Origin: Muscardinus avellanarius
Taxonomy: Eukaryota; Chordata; Mammalia; Rodentia; Gliridae
NCBI GenBank assembly: GCA_963383645.1
Contig: OY726561.1
Location: forward strand, 29,058,826 to 29,122,825
DNA: 64,000 bases
Reading direction: 5' to 3'
How positions within the stretch are numbered: the first letter of the stretch is position 1; the number at the start of each line of letters is the position of its first letter. Below the pieces are notes generated by a model. It made no database searches, was not told the DNA's origin, and saw only the letters and a list, made by a program, of their open reading frames with translations. Below, piece by piece: positions 34,205 to 44,683 of this stretch. The translations under genes and the position numbers were made by a program.

Positions 34205-34796
34205 GCAGACTTGACTAGACTCAATGAATCAAGGGCCATTTGTTGAATTCTTGGGCAGTCTAGGAGGTAGGAGGAGGGGAATATACACCAGATTTACCAT
34301 CAAGGCCAAGCAGCTGCACAATAACATATTGTGACCACGTGCCTCAGTGAAGTACCAGCTATAGTGAAAGGGTGAAGAGGCCCTGAGGTATATCTGGAAA
34401 AAGTATGGAGGAGGAGGAGGCCTTCTACACTGGAAAGCTTCATACCTAGCTAAATGCTATATATTCTACCAGTTGTTGACAAGGCTCTATTCAGAACATT
34501 CTAGACACTTTAGGGTGTGACTCATGTTACTTACTGTGAGTTGTTCAAGATTGTAAATTGTACTTCAATCATAATTGAATTGAAGGTTGAATTTTACCAG
34601 TGAAAACATCTATTAGACTCATTTTTTTCATATAGGAGAGTGAATAACGTTAATTCGAGGATATGTGTAAAACAGGCGAATGAAGGTATGCAAGTGTTGT
34701 GGAAAAGGCAATACTGATTTTCATTGGCCAATTTAATAAAAAAATTCTCAACTTTTTTTTGCAAAATATTTTTCTTTATATCAGGGAAGCTGAAAC
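34205..34796. other. No gene recognised
   Basis: Mixed-composition unique-looking DNA; no coding frame or named repeat. Confidence 0.5.
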
Positions 34797-34800
34797 TACT

Positions 34801-34843
<43 letters not shown>

Positions 34844-34908
34844 TTTTTCTTTTGGTGCTGAAGATTTAGCCCAGAGGCATTCTACCTCTGAGTTACACCC
34901 CCAGCACT

Positions 34909-34958
<50 letters not shown>

Positions 34959-35264
34959 CTTGGTACTGGGGTTCCTGGAAATCCTTCTACCTCCAGGCTA
35001 CACTCCCAGACCTATTTTTATATTTTTATTTGGAAACAGGGTCTCTGAAGCCAGCACAGCTGGCTTCGAACCTATGGGATCCTCCTGTCTCCGCCTCCCA
35101 AGCTCAGGGATTACAAGCGTGCACCACCACGCCCAACTATTTATCTTTTTATTTTGAAACAGAGTCTGGCTAAGTTGCTGGGGCTGGTCTTGAGCCTGTG
35201 ATCCTCCTGCCTCAGCCTCCCAAGTACTGGGATTATAGATGTTTATTATCACACCTGGCTAAAA
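34797..35264 (-). mobile_element. Type B SINE split by a type A SINE, with two tetranucleotide tails
   Basis: The outer SINE consists of an (ATTT)n tail (34801-34846), an ID half (34847-34910) and a B1 half (35138-35264). The inner type A SINE carries a (TATC)n tail (about 34911-34958) and its body ends near 35135. The inner copy keeps the TTCCTGGAA block (34972-34980). Confidence 0.92.
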
Positions 35265-35487
35265 CTTGCTTTTGGATCTCTTCTGAGATTTTGATGTCTG
35301 CATTCTCCTTCCCATCTTTACTGCCAGGCTCTATTCTAATTTATTTCTTGCTAATAATTTTTAAGAAAATATATGATTATGATAAGTGAAACATTGGGCT
35401 AACTTTTTAATTATTTACTCAGAAGGCTGAAGGGAGGTAAGGAATCGAATTTTCAAAACACATTCTTATAAGACTATAATTGAATTT

Positions 35488-35502
35488 TGTGATCTACTTT
35501 TT
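35488..35502. repeat. Target-site duplication, left copy
   Basis: TGTGATCTACTTTTT here recurs at 38490-38504. It bounds the L1-derived element between. Confidence 0.88.
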
Positions 35503-35879
35503 TGTATTTTTTGTTATTATTATAATTTAATTTTTTAACTTAATTTTTTTATTGGTGCAATGTATTCATACATCATAGTGGTATGAAGAAAATACTTTTG
35601 TAGACATACATGCACACATCGCCCAGTTAGCCCCTACCTGATCCCCCCCCCCCCTCGTTCCCTCCCCATACCTCCTTCCCATGCTTGGCTTAGTGGTTGA
35701 CATCTAGTTTTATAGCAATTTATCCAATATTAACGATGATACTCTCACAAAACAGTTTCATTTGTCTGATACCAAGCTTTTGATGACTAAAAGATAACAG
35801 TTCAATATTTCTTTTTGCTTTCTTTCTTACCAGAGAATATTTTTTTCTTTCCTTTTTTTTTTCTTTAGGTGAAGCTATC

Positions 35880-36602
35880 ATACATTTATTTATTTATTTT
35901 TCAGAAAAAATCTATCCTGATATGGAATATGGACTCTAGGTACCCAAAACAATCTCGATGAAGAACACAGCTAGAAGATGTATATTTTCTGATTTCAAAC
36001 CATATAAAGCTACAATAATTGAAACAGTGTAGTACTGTTCTAAAGGAAGATATATAAACCAAGGAGTTAAATAAAAGCTTAGAGATAAATTCTTTCATAT
36101 AATGTCAAGTTATTTTTGACAAGGTTTCCACGAACATTTGGTGAAGGAAATAATAATCTTTTAACCAAATATTGTTGAAAAATAATAATTACATGAAAAA
36201 GAATAAAATTGGACCCTTACCTAACACGTATACAAATATTAACTCAAAATAGATAAAAGACCTAAGTATAAATCTTAAGACTATAAACTTTTAGAAGGAA
36301 ATCTGGGTCATAAAACCTCACAACATTGAAATTGGCAGTGATTTCTTGGATATGATTTCAATGGCACAGGCAACAGAAGAGTATACAAACTCCCTAAAAA
36401 AAAAAAAAATGTATATCCAAAGACAATGTAAACAGAGTTAAAAGTTACTGATAGAATGGAATAATATATTTCCAAATGCTATATCTGAAGGTATATTAAT
36501 ATTCCAACTAGAAATCCTAAAAATTAGCAACAATAAAAGCAAACAATACAATTTAGAGATAGGTATAAGACTAACATAAATAATGAATCTCCACAGATAA
36601 CC
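35880..36602 (+). mobile_element. Old L1M ORF2 fragment inside the ORF2-less element
   Basis: Sense-strand old-L1 landmarks in order: 'tttttcagaaaaaatctatc', 'tgatttcaaaccatataaag', 'atttttgacaaggtttccac', 'tggcagtgatttcttggat', 'ggcacaggcaacagaagag'. It is diverged with stops. It lies opposite to the surrounding young L1 and abuts the ORF1 stop within a few bases. The 35703-35880 part before it is unassigned. Confidence 0.75.
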
Positions 36603-36606
36603 AATC

Positions 36607-37569
36607 TTAGTTGTCTGTTGGATGGAAACTCTTGTTTCTCTGGTTCTGGTGTGTGTTACCTATTTCTTCTTTGTAGTTAATCTCTTTGAGTATTTTCTCT
36701 AGCGCAGGTTTTGAAGACATAAATTCCTTCAGTTTCTGTTTGTCGTGGAAGCTTCTTATTTCCCCATCTAATTTGATAGAAAGTTTTCCTGGGTAGGAAA
36801 TTTTTGGCTGGAAGTTGTTTTTTTCCAGAGTTTGGAATATGTTACTCCAAGCCCTTCTGGCTTTCATGACTTGGTTTGGGAAGTCTGGAGTGATTCTAAT
36901 TGGTTTGCCTCTGAATGTCACTTGGCCCTTTGTTTTTGTTGCCTTTAAGATTCTCTGCTTGGCTTCCATATTGGTCATTTTGACAATTATGTGGTGTGGG
37001 GATCCTCTTCTCTGATCCTCTCTAACGGGGGTTCTATAAGTTTCCTGGACCTGTGTATCGACCTCTTGCTCTATGTTTGGAAAATTTTCTGCTATTATTT
37101 CCTTGAAAAGATTGTTGATCCCTTTGGTTTCACTTTCTTTTCTCTCCTCTATTCCAATTATTCTTAGGTTAGCTCTCTTAAAATGGGCCCATATTTCTTC
37201 AATGTCAGATTCCTGCTGTTGGATATCTTTTTCTAGATTAGAAACTATGCATTCATTTTTGGATTGCTCATCTTCTAAGAGCGAGATTCTGTTCCCCATG
37301 TGGTCTAATCGGTTGTTTGTGCTTTGAATTGAGGCCTTTACTTCATTAATTGCATCCTTTATCTCTTTTTGGCTCTCTCTGAGTTCTTTTCGAAGCACCT
37401 CTATTATTTCTACAGTTATTTTCCTGATTTGATCTTCTAGAAATCTCTGATTTTCTGTTTTATCAGGTTCTGATGTTGTGGGGTTGTGGGCATTCATTGC
37501 TCCATTGTTATTCCTCTTTCCCAATGATTTCAGAAGTTTGTGCCTTCTCTGGGTTCTTCCCTGGGTCAC
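36607..37569 (-). CDS. LINE-1 ORF1 protein (ORF1p)
   Basis: ORF1p is the RNA-binding chaperone of L1. It forms trimers and coats L1 RNA in cytoplasmic particles. The frame is 320 codons, close to the usual 300-370. By eye it has a basic N-terminus, a long coiled-coil region (about residues 44-130, heptad-like with many E/K/I/L), an RRM (about 132-226, with LRIIGIEE at 136-143 and HHIIVKMTN at 192-200) and a C-terminal domain (about 227-300, with ARRAWSNIFQTLEK at 237-250 and KEFMSSKPALEKILKEI at 281-297). There is no stop or frameshift. The first codon of this frame is GTG (37567-37569), no in-frame ATG lies between it and the upstream stop, and the first ATG is codon 25 (37495-37497), giving 296 residues. 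A lost ATG (ATG to GTG) is the likely reason. No ORF2 follows. Confidence 0.88.
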   Translation of the reverse strand: MTQGRTQRRHKLLKSLGKRNNNGAMNAHNPTTSEPDKTENQRFLEDQIRKITVEIIEVLRKELRESQKEIKDAINEVKASIQSTNNRLDHMGNRISLLEDEQSKNECIVSNLEKDIQQQESDIEEIWAHFKRANLRIIGIEERKESETKGINNLFKEIIAENFPNIEQEVDTQVQETYRTPVREDQRRGSPHHIIVKMTNMEAKQRILKATKTKGQVTFRGKPIRITPDFPNQVMKARRAWSNIFQTLEKNNFQPKISYPGKLSIKLDGEIRSFHDKQKLKEFMSSKPALEKILKEINYKEEIGNTHQNQRNKSFHPTDN

Positions 37570-37817
37570 TACGACTTCACTTAAGGTGCTGTGGATCTCA
37601 AGTCTGTGGTATCTCAGTCCGCACTACTCCTTTACTGGGTTGTATCGCAGAGTCTCAGACCCAGGGAGTCAATCGAGGCTGCTTTAGACCATGGGGGGTG
37701 CCAGGTTGGGCGTTCTCCTATGGTGTAATATCTCTGCCACCACCACTCCCCCACTGGGTCAAGTCCCTGGGAGTACAGTACTGGGATTTCTCCTCTAGGG
37801 GCCGCAATTTGACTCAC

Positions 37818-38366
37818 TGTTGAGTGCGCAGATGGAGCTTTTGTGGACTCGGTGAATTCGCTGCTGCTGCCGCCGGTAGCAATATGGCGCCACTGCTACG
37901 CCCTCGGCCGTGAGGCTGGCATATTTCTTTTCTGTTTTTGAACTCCACTCTGAGTCCCTGCAAGGTGCGCTGAGCCCAGCCCCTGGGAGCTTTAGCTGCT
38001 ACCTGCGCCGAGGAATCTGCTGAATCCCGCCCGGCTGTCCCGCAGCAGCTCACCTAGGCTCGCTGTCCGCTGCTCCTCTCTGGAGCTTGGTAGGCTGTTG
38101 AGTGTGTTGGTCTGGTGCTGTCCGTTGAACTCGCCGCTGCCGCCAGCAGTAAGGCACTGCTGCCACGTTTTCGGGCGTGAGGCCGGTGTATCTCCTCTCT
38201 GGTTTCTGAGCTCCGTTATGAGTTCCCTTCCTCTCTGGAGCCTGGTGCTGCAAGGCGAAATGGCACCCGCCACTTCACGCTGCGGCTCCTGCTGCAGCAC
38301 TGCGGTCTGGTTTCTGGTGTCTCGTTTTTCCATCCCTCTTTTTATCTGTCCCTTAAAGTTACATTT
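37818..38366 (-). repeat. Two diverged tandem monomers in the L1 5'UTR
   Basis: The blocks 'ctgttgagtg' (about 37818 and 38094), 'cgctgctgctgccgccggtag' against 'cgccgctgccgccagcagta' (about 37858 and 38131), then 'cggccgtgaggctggcata' against 'gggcgtgaggccggtgtat', and a 'gagtccctgcaaggtgcg'-like block recur at a period of about 273 bp. The copies are diverged, with small indels. Confidence 0.65.
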
Positions 38367-38468
38367 TTTGTTTCTCTGCTGATGGTGTTTTCTGGCTATG
38401 GAAGGCGCTGATTTTGTGGTAATAGAGATTGGTTGTTAGCGGGGCTTGTAAGCCCCGTTTTGCTCCGT

Positions 38469-38477
38469 CGCCATCTT
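38469..38477 (-). promoter_or_regulatory. YY1-like site at the L1 5' tip
   Basis: AAGATGGCG on the minus strand lies about 12 bases inside the element's 5' end. A YY1 site in this position sets the transcription start of human L1; here the role is inferred. Confidence 0.6.
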
Positions 38478-38489
38478 CCTGGAAGTCCC

Positions 38490-38504
38490 TGTGATCTACT
38501 TTTT
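38490..38504. repeat. Target-site duplication, right copy
   Basis: TGTGATCTACTTTTT, the same as at 35488-35502. The flanking bases differ after it. Confidence 0.88.
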
Positions 38505-38539
38505 GATGATCGTTAACACAAATTGAGTAATAGCTATGA

Positions 38540-38876
38540 AGGTTGGGGACTTACTCCTGTTGGAACACTTGTATCTTTGCTAACTAAGTCCAACTATTGA
38601 AATCCTGTCCCACAAAATGATGTGATTAAGAGGTGGGAACCTTTAAAAGGTGATTAGGTCATAAAAGCAAAGCCCCCATGAATGGGATTAGTGTCCTTAC
38701 AAAAGAAGCTCAAGGAAGCTCACTTTCCCATCTGCCATGTTAGGACTATCTAGAAAGTGCTGTAGATGAACCAGAACATGACACCCTCACAAGACACTGA
38801 ATCTTCAAGAGCCTTTATTTTGGAATTTCCATCCTCTAGCCCTGAGGGAAATAAGTTTCTATTGTCTAAAAGCTAT
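38540..38876 (+). mobile_element. MLT1-like MaLR LTR
   Basis: Landmarks in order: 'attgaaatcctgtcccacaa', 'gattaagaggtgggaacctt', 'aggtgattaggtcataaaag', 'catgaatgggattagtgtcc', 'cctcacaagacactgaatct', 'gagggaaataagtttctatt'. Sense orientation and fairly complete. Confidence 0.75.
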
Positions 38877-38885
38877 GATCTGACA

Positions 38886-39226
38886 CGCGGGGTGTGGTTG
38901 CGCACACTTGTAATCACAGCGCTTGGTAGGTGGAGACAGGAGGATCGCGCAGGTTCAAAGCAAGCCTCTCTGGCCTAAGAGACCCTGTTTCCAAATAAAA
39001 ATATAAATATATTTTTATTTGGAAACAGGGTTAATATTTTTATTTGGAAACAGGTTAAATATAAATATAATTTATATTTTATTAAATAAAATATAAATTA
39101 TATTTTTATTTTCCAAATAAAAATATAAAATAAAGTGTAGCCCAGAGGTAGAAGCGTTTCCAGGAACCTCAGTACCACCAATAAACAAACAAACAAACAA
39201 ACAAACAAACAAACAAACAAACAAAA
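38886..39226 (+). mobile_element. Type A SINE with palindromic linker expansion and (CAAA)n tail
   Basis: The B1 half is normal to 'aagagaccctgtttcc'. The linker is then expanded by about 110 bp made of inverted copies of itself, and the ID half resumes at 'aaagtgtagcccagaggtag' and ends 'tttccaggaacctcagtacc'. An (ACAA)n tail runs to 39226. Confidence 0.92.
38983..39105. repeat. Two near-perfect palindromes in one SINE linker
   Basis: 38983-39005 and 39008-39030 form a perfect 23-bp stem with a 2-nt loop. 39063-39083 and 39085-39105 form a perfect 21-bp stem with a 1-nt loop. A further inverted linker copy lies at 39033-39054. Confidence 0.93.
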
Positions 39227-40489
39227 ACTATGATCTATTTTGTCAAATCAGCCCCACTCCACACTTAGGGCAATAAATTTTATTTCCATTCATTGTACTT
39301 ACACAGTCAAATTAGAAATCTCTTGTCAAAACTGTAGAGTGTTCATAGGTGGAGTATTAATGAAGACCTCTGTTCTCTTCCCAGTTCCCTATCTCAAAGT
39401 CAGGTGATTAAAAAACAAACAAAAAATGAGAGTATTGATAAATACAATTCCAGCTCGAAGAAACTTGAAAGCATTGAGATCAAAGATTCTGTACATTACT
39501 AACAAAATGCCCATAATTCATAAGTAATATTTATTATAATGGAGTTGCTTTAAGTGCTCTTTTTCCTCTAAAATATTGAAGTGTTGATTCAGTATACAAG
39601 GTTGCCTAATTCAATTTGAGGTCATTTCTGCCTGTTTATGAAGAGAAACTTATATTTGCATTCTATACCAAGACAACTGAAGTGAAAAAAAAAATACCAG
39701 GTTTGTTTATATGCTAATTTACTAAAGACTAAAATATTACAAAAATGAGTTTCAATGTCTTCTCTGGTAATCAAAACAACTCCACATTCTTTAAAAGAAA
39801 TGTTTGTAAAATAATGGGACCTGCTTGTATGGCTTATTTTTCTCAAAGCCTAGTGCAGTTCCTGGCCAAGAATAACACACTTTTTATTCATTTACTTAAC
39901 AAATATTTATTGAACATCCCTAGTCTCCAAGATCTGTGTAATGTTAATCAAAATATAAGAGTTCATATGGTTTATTTCTGCATGGACTTAACAGTCTAGT
40001 GAAGAAAAAGGTGAGTAAACTCACACCAATGAGTTTATATAAAACTATAATTCTGTGTAAAATTGTGTTAAGAACAACAGATGAAATGGCTTCTAGTACT
40101 ATGAAACCATAAAATAGAGAACTTTCATCTTGTCAAAGAACATCTGAAAGTCTTCTTTGAATAAATAGTCAAAAGAGAAAGACATTACAGTATATTGTTT
40201 CATCTTTATGGAAAAGTTTAAATATTTCTTAAAAAGTTTAAATATGAGAGAGGAAAAAATAATTGTATTAAGATAAAGTGTTAAAAGGTGGATTGGTGAC
40301 AGTCTGGATACTTTGGAGTTTGCTGTGTCTGTGAGATATTTAAATTGAGGAAGTAGATAAACAAATCTATGCCTTAGAAAAGTCTCAACTGCAGAAACAT
40401 CCTTGAAAATTCTTTAGTATGATCATATTTGAAAACCTTGGAATTGGAACCATCGGAAGAAGTAAAGTATAGCAGTCTGTAAAATTCCC
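39227..40489. other. No gene recognised; possible ancient repeat at 39880-39995
   Basis: 'atttacttaacaaatattta' then 'ttgaacatccctagtct' and 'gacttaacagtctagtgaa' recall the old mammalian repeat also suspected at 10690 and 63290. No gene is seen. Confidence 0.35.
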
Positions 40490-40940
40490 CTTTCCAAAAA
40501 TGTCCACATTCTAATTCCAGAAACCTCTGTCTGTTACCCTGTATGCACAAGGGCCTTTACAGATGGAATTAAGAATCTTTACCTTAAGATAAAGGTAAGA
40601 CAATCTGCAGGTGACTGTGTAATGCACTGCTCCCTAGAAGAGAAAGAGAGACAGAAGGGGAAAATGAGCAATGAGGGAGAAAGAGATTGGCGTGAGGTGC
40701 TTGGAAGAGAAAGTTGGGTCATAAACTGAGAAACACAAATGGCCACCAGAAGCTGGAAAGAGAAAGGGAAGTGATTGTGTTCTAGAAGTTTCTGAAGGAA
40801 CCAGCCATACCCACACCTTGACTTTAGCCAAGTACATGCTGCTTTTGACTTCTAACATCCTCCAGAACTGTAAAAAGATAATTTTTTTTGCCTAAATTTT
40901 GTGATAATTTGTTACAGAGGCAAAAGGAACACTAAAACAT
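40490..40940 (+). mobile_element. MLT1-like MaLR LTR
   Basis: Sense landmarks: 'tgtccacattctaattccag', 'gttaccctgtatgcacaagg', 'ttacagatggaattaagaat', 'aaatggccaccagaagctgg', 'ctgtaaaaagataattttt', 'gtgataatttgttacagag'. Nearly complete. The minus-strand 74-codon frame within it is a by-product. Confidence 0.75.
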
Positions 40941-43900
40941 AAAGAAGAAAAAAGAGAACAGAGATAAAACTTAAAGATCTACCTTAGGAATAATGGGAGG
41001 AGAATGTTTTATTGCAGGAGATATTAGAGAAAAAAGTGAAATAACAAAGTAGAAGAAAAAATGTTTCTAGGAGAACAGAGATTATTGGTAAAATGTGATT
41101 AGAGTTCATGGGATCTATCCTGGGTAGGGAAAGAAGTTAAAACTGGAGGGAATGATGAGATTAGGAAATACAGAGAAAGGGAAGATGTGACTAGGGGTTG
41201 TGTGATTGTATAAGACTAAGACAGAGCTCAGGATCAAGACATCAGGCTGGGTCGGATTGTTGTAATGTGAAATGAAATGCTAGAACTAAAAAGATTTTGA
41301 AAGTGGATGATGCTTTGGCCTGGGAATGTGTAGAGGACTGGAAACAAGGTAATCTTACCTTTATATCTTGTTCATATGGGAATGGCTGGGTTCAAGCCTT
41401 TCATTTGTTTTAATGTAGTGTATAGTGACACTTTGCTGCATTTTCTGAGACCAATTTTTTTGTTACTCCAACCTAAAGTCTCAAAGCTAAATATCCTTAG
41501 CTAATTTTCTGTAGCCAGAGGAAATTCCAGCCAATAGTGAGGGAAGGGAATAGTGATCTGTAGGGGAGCTCAGACTGTGTGGCCTGTGGTTTTTATTAGA
41601 GCTCTGGACAAAGGTTTTCCTTTGTCCTATTCTGAGGTTTGCTCCACCTGGTCAAAAAGATACTGGCAGGTAGAATTCTTCCATTGCATAACCTTAGAGC
41701 TTTTATTTACGAAAGAGGTGTCCTATCGTTCATTCCCTCTAACTTCTCCCCTGTGGTACTTTTCATTAATGCGCAGTACAAGGAAAAGACCAACAATTGA
41801 ATTTTCATTACGCCATTTATAATGGTATTAAAGAATATTGACAGGCTCTTTCTGAAGATGTGGCATCATGGGGAGCTGATCTCTTTATGTGCCATTCCTT
41901 CTCTTCCAGTAATATTTGTTTCTTTCTTTGGGCTGGTTTATTAAATTGTACTATGTTATTTCCTTGTTCTTTTCTGGCTGTTGCTGATTGGGTTTTATTA
42001 TTTGCTCATTTTGTTAAATTTTATGGGAGAAAAATTATGTTATAATCTACCATCTTAACATCGAAGCCTGTAAACAATATTTTACTCTTCTATTCATTAT
42101 TTAGAAAAGGAAGTCAATCTAGCAAAATTATGCTTCAGATATAGGATTAATTAATTTTATGAAGTTGGATTTATTGTCGATACTGCTAGAACTAGCTTGT
42201 GTTTTTAATTTCTCTAAAGTGCCCCGATTTTGTAATGATAGGGGCAATAAACATCAAATATAAATAAGTACTTGCACCTGACAAGTAATTTATAAATATT
42301 TTACATGTACTGTGACCATATTTATTTATGTACAGATAATACATAGTCAGACTGTCTCTACAAGTAAAAATGCTGACCATATAAAGTTGTAATTCATGGC
42401 TATTACATGTCTCTTCTCTCTCGGTTTATTTTCTTCTGTATCCTTTCCTGTAATTATTTCCTTAACTCATGGCTGTCAGTTTTACTTTAAGGCAAAAACC
42501 AAGGAAATGTAGCTTTTGAGTTTATCCCAGAACATTTTTTTCTGCCTGGAAGAAAGATAATATTTCTAATTATATATTACAGTTTTATTAATCTGATGTT
42601 ATAAGTTAGAAACTATTGTATATTCTTGTTACATTTCACATAATCATATGTGAAATGAAAACCTAGACAAAGAGGCCACAATCAAAATATTTCATGAAAA
42701 ATAAATGCCCAAGAGAGTTAACCTAGATTCCAACACTACATACGACTCATATTTAGTTCAACTCAGTGTTGCCATCTAATCCTCTGTTAGTTCATATATC
42801 CTTGAAATGCATGGAGGTTTCTACAAAGACTCAGCTGGACTAAGAATATTTGAGAGGGTCATGAGAAACAAATATATTGTGTATACATACATTTAGATGC
42901 ATGTGTGTACACATACCATAAATTAGGTACCATAGTAAAATAAATAAAATTGGACTAGAAAATTAAACAACTACTCAAAATCAAGGTAGTCAGGTGACTG
43001 AGAGACCAGTCATCCTGACCGGCTTTCTCTCTTCAGCACAGAACCATTTCTCTGTATTCTAATATCTCATGAGTCTCATAAAGAAATAACTAATAAAATG
43101 CCCTTTATTTATTTTTATTACACAAGAGTAGTAGGCAAGTCTGATTTATCTCTAATTTATTTTAAATCACACCAATATGCATTAAACTGAAAATATGTAT
43201 AAGCCTTTTAAAAGGTCATAATTTTATTTTTTTCTCTATTGGTATCTGAGATTATTAAGAAAAATCAGAAAGACCAGTAACTTCTAGATACTATATTCAG
43301 CCAATGAGAAATTCTTCATGAAATACCCACAAAGAGTCAATAGGTAATTCCAGATGCATATAACCTGGCAATAATTTTTTTTTACTGCCTATTTAATGGG
43401 ACTGGATGTTTTTGGACAAAAGTTACCCATAGAATCCCAGGGTGGCTCCATATTGGGTTACTGCATTCTTTTTTGATCTGGGTAGATTGTTACCAACATT
43501 GTGTAAACGATGCCATGTATATAAATGGATGCAATTTGAGAGAGATTTGTGCTTTTTTGATATACTATTAGAATATTGCTAACATTGGTTACAATACAAT
43601 AGTTCCAATTCCCAAGTCTTAGAAGATATCCATCATTAATTCATATGATCCTTGTTCTTGTGTGACTCTTATATAACTCAGGAGTGGCTGTAACATGCTT
43701 TGATATGATAACCTACAAGACAATATCTTTGTAATCTCTATGAAATCTTTCTTCCTTGTCAAGTTACTCATGTAATATCTAGAAAATATTTTAACTTGGC
43801 ACTATATATTGTCATTAGCGAAATGATTTGAGCTTCATATATACCTCATAAGACCACAAAGAAGTCAATGTTGAAAAGTTCATAAATCTCTCTATCCTAC

Positions 43901-44160
43901 CACCATTACTGCACACTGTGGATCTCTAATATTCTGAGTCACTGAGCTCTCCAAATTTCTGTAGGTTAACTCTAAAGAACCAAGTGGTAACACACACAAT
44001 TTAAGCAGGGAAAATAATTAGGAGTTGATTCATGTCCAACTTTATGGCCCACTGAGGCAAGAGTTGGAGTGACTGAATCCCAATGAACACAATAGAAAGA
44101 CTAATTCTATTTATTGATGGAAAAGCTTCTTATGTAATTGGTATTGTATTAATAGTCAAT
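40941..44160. other. About 3.2 kb without recognised repeat or gene
   Basis: The longest stretch in which I recognise almost nothing. It is AT-rich with a TA-rich patch at 42880-42960. Short frames (for example 41553-41822) have no recognisable domain. It may hold old diverged repeats or conserved non-coding DNA. Confidence 0.45.
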
Positions 44161-44683
44161 AGGAAACTGTCAAGAACCTCAATCGAGAGCCAACCAAATG
44201 GGAGAAGATTTTTACCACCTACTCCTCCAATAGAGGATACTATCTAGAATATAAAGAGAACTCAAGAAAATCAACACTAAAAAACAAATCATCCAATAAC
44301 AAAATGGGCAAGTGAACTAAATAGACACTTTAATAATGAAGAAATTCAAATGGCCAATAAGTGCATGAAAAAATGCTCCACATCATTGGCAATCAGAGAG
44401 ATGCAAATCAAAACTACCCTGAGATTTCACCTAACCCCAACTAGAAAACCAGAATGGCAATCATTCAAAAATATAAACAACAACAAATGCTGGTGAGGAT
44501 TTGGAGAAGTGGGAACTCTAAATCATTGTTGGTGGGATTGCAAATTAGTGCAACCACTTTGGAAAACAGTATGGAGAATCCTCAGAAGAATGGGAACAAA
44601 TTTACCATTTGATCCAGCAATACCACTTCTGGGTATCTACTCAAAAGAAAGGAAATCAAACTAACAAACTAATGCATGTGTAT

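Larger units (their letters stand above)
35503..38489 (-). mobile_element. ORF2-less LINE-1-derived element with intact ORF1 body
   Basis: Read on the minus strand, this is a GC-rich 5'UTR (38489-37570), ORF1 (37569-36607), about 900 bp of unrelated DNA (36606-35703), then an L1 3'UTR and A/T-rich tail (35702-35503). Perfect 15-bp duplications flank the whole unit, so it most simply entered as one insertion. The 3'UTR matches the other L1 copies in this window (for example 22920-23050), which supports the same L1 lineage. ORF2, which encodes endonuclease and reverse transcriptase, is entirely absent. The element would depend on another L1 to move. Alternatives: a later deletion plus insertion, gene conversion, or an assembly join. 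Confidence 0.8.
37570..38489 (-). promoter_or_regulatory. LINE-1 5'UTR / internal promoter region
   Basis: A GC- and CpG-rich block of about 920 bp ends exactly at the target duplication. It contains two copies of a unit of about 273 bp (next entry), as in rodent L1 promoters built from monomers. In L1 elements this region holds the internal Pol II promoter. Short frames on both strands here are not supported as genes. Confidence 0.75.

Noticed and set aside
37473..38382. Plus-strand frames antisense to the L1 5'UTR, as an ORF0-like gene
   Set aside because: Human L1 has an antisense ORF0, but no homology or conserved start could be shown here; GC-rich DNA gives such frames by chance.
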